A stretch of 21,528 bases of DNA from a virus: IMG/VR virus record IMGVR_UViG_3300010885_046861, positions 1 through 21,528 of that record. One strand, given 5' to 3'. Position 1 is the stretch's first letter. Every line of letters begins with the position of its first letter. This document shows positions 18,601 to 21,528 of the stretch, one piece after another. The notes beneath the pieces were generated by a model that worked only from the letters and a program-made list of their open reading frames with translations, did no database searches and had not been told where the DNA came from. The position numbers were made by a program, and so were the translations under genes.

Positions 18601-20663
18601 GTAATAATTCTCATGCAGAAGGTTCTGGCACGACAGCACAAGGAAATTATTCACATGCAGAAGGAGAAAATACAACAGCAAATGGATATGCTTCTCATGC
18701 TGAAGGTTTAGATACAATAGCAAACGGAGATTATTCACATGCAGAAGGATTAGGTACAATCGCATCTGGTTCATATCAAACAGTAGTAGGCAAATATAAT
18801 AAACAAAATAATTCTTCTTTATTTATTATTGGAAATGGAATTTCTGACGATGATAGAAGTGATATTGTATTAGTAAATAATAATAATATAGTTATAAATG
18901 GTAGTTTAGTTGTTACTAATGGTATATCTGGAAGTTTAATAAATACAGGTTCATTTGTAACAACTAGTTCATTTAATAATTTTACAAGTTCCATTAATAG
19001 TTTTACAAGTTCAATAAACAATAAAACAGGATCATTTGTAACTACATCATCTTTTAATAACTTTACAAGTTCTATTAATAATAAAACAGGTTCTTTTACA
19101 ACTACTTCATCATTTAATAATTTTACAAGCTCCATTAATAGTTTTACAAGCAGTATTAATAATGCAACAAGTTCGTTTGCTACAACAAGCAGTAATACAT
19201 TTAATGGTAATCAAAATATAATAGGTAGTTTATCAAATGGACTAAATACTAATGCATATGGAGATTATTCTCACGCAGAAGGTAATGAAACACAAGCATC
19301 TGGAGAATATTCTCACGCAGAAGGAGAAAGTACACAAGCAAATGGACATGCTTCTCACGCAGAAGGATATGCTACAATAGCACAAGGAGATTATTCTCAC
19401 GCTGAAGGATTAGGTACAACAGCAGTTGGAAATTATTCTCACGCAGAAGGAGAAGGAACTATAGCGTCTGGGTCTGGGGAAACAGTAGTAGGTAAATACA
19501 ATAAACAAAATAATACAAGTTCTTTATTTATTATTGGTAATGGAACAGATAATTATAACAGAAATGATTTAGTTTTATTTAATACTAGTAGCGTTGAAAT
19601 TAGTGGTTCTTTAATCGTTAATAATCAAACATTACCTGCAATTAATACTTTAATATCAAGTACTCAAACTGGGTCATTTGCTACAACATCATCATTGTAT
19701 TATATAGGCACAACTCCTATTTATTTAAACAGAACCAGTTCTAATCAAAACTTATATGGTATTAATATAGATGGAAATGCTATAACTGCTGGAACTGCTG
19801 GAACTGTATTAAATACTAATTTAGGAGCAACTGCTATAGGCGTAAGTCAATTTATATCATCTTCTGAGTATTCTAAACCTGCTGGTTATCAAGGATATTT
19901 AGTACATAGTTCTATCGGCTTACCTGCTGGAGTATCAGGATGGCTAGCATATAATGTTGTAGGTAAAAGAGATGTAGAAGAAGGAACTTTTGCTACATTA
20001 ACAAGTCAAAATGGAAGTATGTGGTTTGGATTTGCTCTTACTTCAAGTGTTTATCCTACTTGGACTAAAATTCAAACTGTTGATGCATTTAATGCAATAT
20101 CAAGTTCTTTTACAACTACTTCATCATTTAATAATTTTACAAGTTCCATTAATAATGCAACTGGTTCATTTGTAACTACATCGTCATTTAATACATATAC
20201 ATCTAGTGTACAATCAGCTATTAATAGTATAGGAGGTAAAGCAAATCTTGTCGGCGGTAATACATTTAGCGGAGATCAAACAATAAGCGGTTCTTTAGAA
20301 TTTACAGCTGCTAATACTGCTATTACTAGTAATATTAAAATTACTGATATTCAAAATGGCAACCCGTCTACACTATATCAATTTAATGGAGATAGGTATA
20401 GAGGAGCATTTGGAGATATGATGATAACAGATGAAAACGATCCTACACGTTTAGAACTTGTTCGTTTTAGTATAGCCCTTAAAATTAACAATAGCGGTGT
20501 TTTAGATTCATACAGCGTTATAACATCCTCAGCAGATTTAACTGATATATCATTCTCTACAGATATAAGCTCAATATCAAATGTAAAAATAATAGCGTCT
20601 GTTGCTGGTGGAGGATATACATATACAGCTAGAATATCCAATGTGCATCTTTTAGCAATTTAA
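15699..20663 (+). CDS. Modular repeat tail fibre / adhesin with SHAEG (YadA-head-like) arrays
   Basis: A 1654-residue probable trimeric tail fibre for host recognition. Residues 1-160 (RGLDQLPVYIED, VEIIDSYGNTVYHEAPE, LTITFVGYAKAG) are non-repetitive and likely the virion attachment end. Residues about 160-630 are beta-rich structural domains. Four runs of FTSSINN-type heptads (residues 650-719, 745-861, 1083-1165, and from 1468) alternate with NTFNGNQ...GSL beta segments and with 14-residue SHAEG repeats at 884-1024 and 1188-1257. Each SHAEG array ends in TVVGKYNKQNN, then LFIIGNG, a cap typical of these adhesin-like heads. Residues about 1385-1460 resemble a pyocin-knob domain (QGYLVHS...GWLAYNV...WTKIQ). 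The C-terminus (YTYTARISNVHLLAI) is a compact beta end with no obvious chaperone domain. It follows the Mre11-Rad50 gene by 29 bases. Function is inferred from architecture. Confidence 0.8.
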   Translation: MYRKELFYRGLDQLPVYIEDTLQNSPYYFNIVDIPKVFGPGKNSIRFNLNENNLDIYNNVDVEIIDSYGNTVYHEAPEYFQRDEENIRVLTVFLYDDISNGPLTITFVGYAKAGLNGEEVPEEFKDKYNVRYTTIVDYNRFQKNTSRLLFSQDPSISISEARTAYVSRSLSPLDTVTVSGSGIYRYQQSYPLLDLPAGKSFINDMLNGTLILTGSSILPDFSGYTTSSFNIFNSRISNIYNSQVAILNIPWTASILGQGSSPSYGLVNNANVNYTLTYNPTPNYTPINNFKSFINLKISNLDPASGYLKYIKLYGKSQGSLDQYELLGESQTIDNELLINSASYTQFDRSNVGYFLNTSSFQSFWNYNNTYLSASFNTSSLFNSLYLNPQVDTTLNNVLFTSNVDINFQKESSYRLYFNYVRDTNFILEVYMSGSAFINKEGNGQKVFYLDSSNFGPSYLNFPIDFLATQTGTGRLQFKIITGSFYISDISLKSGVDQGFNPSNFNSYFPINVKNRNDVYDFKVDFIDDNNQINSYEFDNAGASNIQVSGSNQFISGCDNLIPGCIRLGNSLQQGIHLDGQNNQVTTYNNSTGWVMWSGSQTISGSSQPGSGFYFETGAPFNHYIKATVGGQIQISGSVSGATGGTSVDTGSFVTTSSFNSFTSSINNFTSSINNITSSFVTTSSFNNFTSSINSFTSSINNFTSSINNATGSFATTSSNTFNGNQIINGSLIVTNGISGSLIDTGSFVTTSSFNTYTSSINSFTSSINNKTGSFTTTSSFNSFTSSINNATGSLVTTSSFNNFTSSINSFTSSINNFTSSINNKTGSFVTTSSFNNFTSSINNFTSSINNITSSFATTGSNTFNGNQIITGSLSNGAATQAQGDYSHAEGSGSRAVGNYSHAEGEGTIANRNYSHAEGIGTIANGNYSHAEGIGTTANGYASHAEGYATFANGDYSHAEGESTTANGNNSHAEGSGTTAQGNYSHAEGENTTANGYASHAEGLDTIANGDYSHAEGLGTIASGSYQTVVGKYNKQNNSSLFIIGNGISDDDRSDIVLVNNNNIVINGSLVVTNGISGSLINTGSFVTTSSFNNFTSSINSFTSSINNKTGSFVTTSSFNNFTSSINNKTGSFTTTSSFNNFTSSINSFTSSINNATSSFATTSSNTFNGNQNIIGSLSNGLNTNAYGDYSHAEGNETQASGEYSHAEGESTQANGHASHAEGYATIAQGDYSHAEGLGTTAVGNYSHAEGEGTIASGSGETVVGKYNKQNNTSSLFIIGNGTDNYNRNDLVLFNTSSVEISGSLIVNNQTLPAINTLISSTQTGSFATTSSLYYIGTTPIYLNRTSSNQNLYGINIDGNAITAGTAGTVLNTNLGATAIGVSQFISSSEYSKPAGYQGYLVHSSIGLPAGVSGWLAYNVVGKRDVEEGTFATLTSQNGSMWFGFALTSSVYPTWTKIQTVDAFNAISSSFTTTSSFNNFTSSINNATGSFVTTSSFNTYTSSVQSAINSIGGKANLVGGNTFSGDQTISGSLEFTAANTAITSNIKITDIQNGNPSTLYQFNGDRYRGAFGDMMITDENDPTRLELVRFSIALKINNSGVLDSYSVITSSADLTDISFSTDISSISNVKIIASVAGGGYTYTARISNVHLLAI
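17646..17855 (+). repeat. Heptad repeat run 1 in fibre gene
   Basis: Fibre residues 650-719 are built from FTSSINN/FTSSINS heptads, encoded by near-identical 21-base units such as TTTACAAGCTCCATTAATAA. Phe and Ile are spaced 3-4-3-4, as in coiled coils, and TTSSF segments break the register. A single NTFNGNQ segment separates it from run 2. Confidence 0.85.
17884..17947 (+). repeat. 64-base duplicated linker, copy 1
   Basis: Encodes the NGSLIVTNGISGSLIDTGSF linker before heptad run 2. It matches 18898-18961 with three base differences in 64, showing that a whole fibre module has been duplicated. Confidence 0.85.
17931..18281 (+). repeat. Heptad repeat run 2 in fibre gene
   Basis: Fibre residues 745-861, the longest run of FTSSINN-type heptads. 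Interruptions are NKTGSF or NATGS segments. It leads directly into NTFNGNQ and the first SHAEG array. Confidence 0.85.
18348..18771 (+). repeat. SHAEG repeat array 1 (10 copies of a 42-base unit)
   Basis: Ten 14-residue units of the form G-x-Y-SHAEG-x-x-T-x-A-x occupy fibre residues 884-1024. SHAEG is invariant in protein while the DNA varies at silent positions (CAC/CAT, GCA/GCT, GAA/GAG, GGA/GGT/GGG). The pattern resembles YadA head (Hep/Hag) repeats that wind into a trimeric left-handed beta-roll. The array ends in the TVVGKYNKQNN cap. Confidence 0.88.
18898..18961 (+). repeat. 64-base duplicated linker, copy 2
   Basis: Second copy of the segment at 17884-17947, encoding NGSLVVTNGISGSLINTGSF. 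It restarts a heptad run after the first SHAEG head and its cap. Confidence 0.85.
18945..19193 (+). repeat. Heptad repeat run 3 in fibre gene
   Basis: Fibre residues 1083-1165 repeat the FTSSINN heptads and NKTGSF breaks of runs 1 and 2. The run precedes NTFNGNQ and the second SHAEG array. Confidence 0.85.
19260..19470 (+). repeat. SHAEG repeat array 2 (5 copies of a 42-base unit)
   Basis: Five SHAEG units at fibre residues 1188-1257, half as many as array 1, with the same closing ETVVGKYNKQNN cap and LFIIGNG. It appears to be a shortened version of the first head module. Confidence 0.87.
20100..20220 (+). repeat. Short heptad run 4 near fibre C-terminus
   Basis: A short reprise of the SSFNNFTSSINN repeat, then FNTYTSSVQSAIN, from fibre residue 1468. 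It lies between the pyocin-knob-like region and the C-terminal beta domain and probably acts as a final stalk segment. Confidence 0.75.
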
Positions 20664-20675
20664 TATTTATAATAT

Positions 20676-21528
20676 ATGAATAAAACAATAGCACTTTTCC
20701 CTGGAAGATTTCAACCTTTCGGAAAACATCATGCAGCTGCATTTATGTGGCTTCAAAATAAATTCGGCAAAGAAAATACTTATATCGTAACATCAAATAA
20801 AGTAGACCCAGAAAAATCTCCTTTTAATTTTAACGAAAAGAAAGCCATTATTGAACTATATGGTATTGACCCGTCTCATATTATTGAAGTAAAGAATCCG
20901 TACAGTCCCGCAGAACTATATGGCCAAATTGACCCGGAAACTACTTCGGTAGTATTTATGGTTGGAGAAAAAGATATGGGAGAAGATCCTCGATTTAAAA
21001 TAGGAACGAAGAAAGACGGAAGTCCTAGTTTTTTTCAAAACTTTAAAGGAAATGAAAATAACTTAGAGCCATTATCTAAACATGGATATTTAATTACTGC
21101 TCCGCATATTTCATTAAAAGTGCCTGGGTATGGAGAAATGTCCGGAACAGAAATAAGAAGAGCATTAGGAGATATTACAAAAACACGAGAAGAAAAGAAA
21201 GAAATATTTCAAGAAATATTCGGATGGTATTCAGAAAAAATGGCTAACTATATATTTGATAAACTAGAAAATAAAATGACAGAAAAATTTAGTAAAGATT
21301 GGTGGTTAAATAAACTACTTCAAGAAGATTGTTGGGATGGATATAAACAAGTTGGTATGAAGAAAAAAGGAAAAAAGCAAGTTCCTAATTGCGTTCCTAT
21401 TAATGAGGATGAATTAATTATACATGCTTTAGAAAGTGCCGGTGGCAGTTCTATACAATTATTATTGTGCGGAGGTGCGGCCGGTCATATGAAACACCCC
21501 TTTGATTTACCTCAAGTAAATTCTGGTA
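20676..21528 (+). CDS. NMNAT-like nucleotidyltransferase with extra C-terminal phage domains (partial, runs off the window)
   Basis: 284 complete codons are visible with no stop before the window edge. Residues 1-165 form a HIGH-superfamily nucleotidyltransferase most like archaeal-type NMN adenylyltransferase (NadM): FPGRFQPFGKHHAAAF at 8-23, SPFNFNEKKAII at 48-59, a VFMVGEKD strand at 93-100, and MSGTEIRRAL at 155-164, matching the family's SGTEIRR motif. The first motif reads GKHH where HxGH is usual. Residues about 205-245 (WWLNKLLQEDCWDGYKQVG, then a basic stretch and VPNCVP) form a segment I recall from proteins of marine T4-like phages. Residues 266-284 (CGGAAGHMKHPFDL...) resemble an element that, in such phages, precedes a ligase-like nucleotidyltransferase domain. 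The adenylyltransferase call is good; substrate and the downstream domain are inferred. The gene starts 12 bases after the fibre stop. Confidence 0.78.
   Translation, partial: MNKTIALFPGRFQPFGKHHAAAFMWLQNKFGKENTYIVTSNKVDPEKSPFNFNEKKAIIELYGIDPSHIIEVKNPYSPAELYGQIDPETTSVVFMVGEKDMGEDPRFKIGTKKDGSPSFFQNFKGNENNLEPLSKHGYLITAPHISLKVPGYGEMSGTEIRRALGDITKTREEKKEIFQEIFGWYSEKMANYIFDKLENKMTEKFSKDWWLNKLLQEDCWDGYKQVGMKKKGKKQVPNCVPINEDELIIHALESAGGSSIQLLLCGGAAGHMKHPFDLPQVNSG

Noticed and set aside
18514-18774. Open frames on both strands across the SHAEG array
   Set aside because: Products are low-complexity Met/Leu/Gln or Leu/His repeats created by the 42-base unit; the sense frame encodes the recognisable SHAEG repeat.
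18776-19135. 119-codon antisense open frame opposite the third heptad run
   Set aside because: Same cause: the repetitive DNA lacks antisense stops. The protein is just the complementary reading of the repeat.
17646-19470. Tandem repeats considered as a CRISPR array or a replication origin
   Set aside because: Units are 21 or 42 bases without unique spacers, keep the reading frame throughout and encode a coherent protein.
20378-20641. 87-codon - strand frame at the fibre C-terminus
   Set aside because: It overlaps the continuous fibre frame, which has a sensible C-terminal domain, and nothing supports expression from the - strand anywhere in the window.
15699-20663. Diversity-generating retroelement target in the fibre C-terminus
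   Set aside because: No reverse transcriptase, template repeat or Asn-rich variable region typical of such targets is seen; the repeats are structural heptads and SHAEG units.

Overview
The window looks like part of the genome of a contractile-tailed (T4-like, myovirus-type) bacteriophage. It is strongly AT-rich, every gene I accept lies on the + strand, and genes are packed with gaps of 1-82 bases. Shine-Dalgarno sequences are nearly absent; starts are preceded by A/T-only leaders. Together with the DNRLRE-like, LamG-like and SHAEG-repeat structural proteins, this suggests a host that does not rely on Shine-Dalgarno pairing, for example a member of the Bacteroidota. That host call is an inference. 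I see no tRNA, CRISPR array, integrase or insertion sequence.

Region 1 (3-9548) is a baseplate and tail-periphery block. In order it holds a gp6/baseplate-J-like wedge protein, a DNRLRE-like structural protein, an unrecognised structural protein, a 1296-residue gp7/tail-protein-I-like protein with a LamG-like insertion, a small conserved virion protein and a structural protein with a conserved C-terminal domain. A clear intrinsic terminator closes this block at 9524-9548.

Region 2 (9595-11091) is another structural gene with a LamG-like domain and the same C-terminal domain as the gene before the terminator. Region 3 (11108-15669) is a DNA-processing cassette inside the tail genes: a T7 endonuclease I-type junction resolvase, a T4 gp61-like primase, and a 1058-residue single-chain fusion of Mre11 (gp47/SbcD-like) and Rad50 (gp46/SbcC-like). 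Primase and fusion overlap by four bases. Branched-DNA cleavage, priming and end processing are the core of recombination-dependent replication, so these three probably act together.

Region 4 (15699-20663) is a 1654-residue tail fibre or adhesin. It has a virion-proximal N-terminus, four runs of an almost uncharged FTSSINN heptad repeat, two arrays (10 and 5 copies) of a 14-residue SHAEG repeat related to YadA heads, and a pyocin-knob-like C-terminal region. Region 5 (20676 to the window end) is a gene that continues past the edge. It encodes an NMNAT-like nucleotidyltransferase followed by further conserved phage segments, possibly the start of a ligase-like domain.

The most notable points are the one-polypeptide Mre11-Rad50, its placement with a resolvase and primase inside late tail genes, the modular repeat fibre, and the multi-domain nucleotidyltransferase with an altered HxGH motif.
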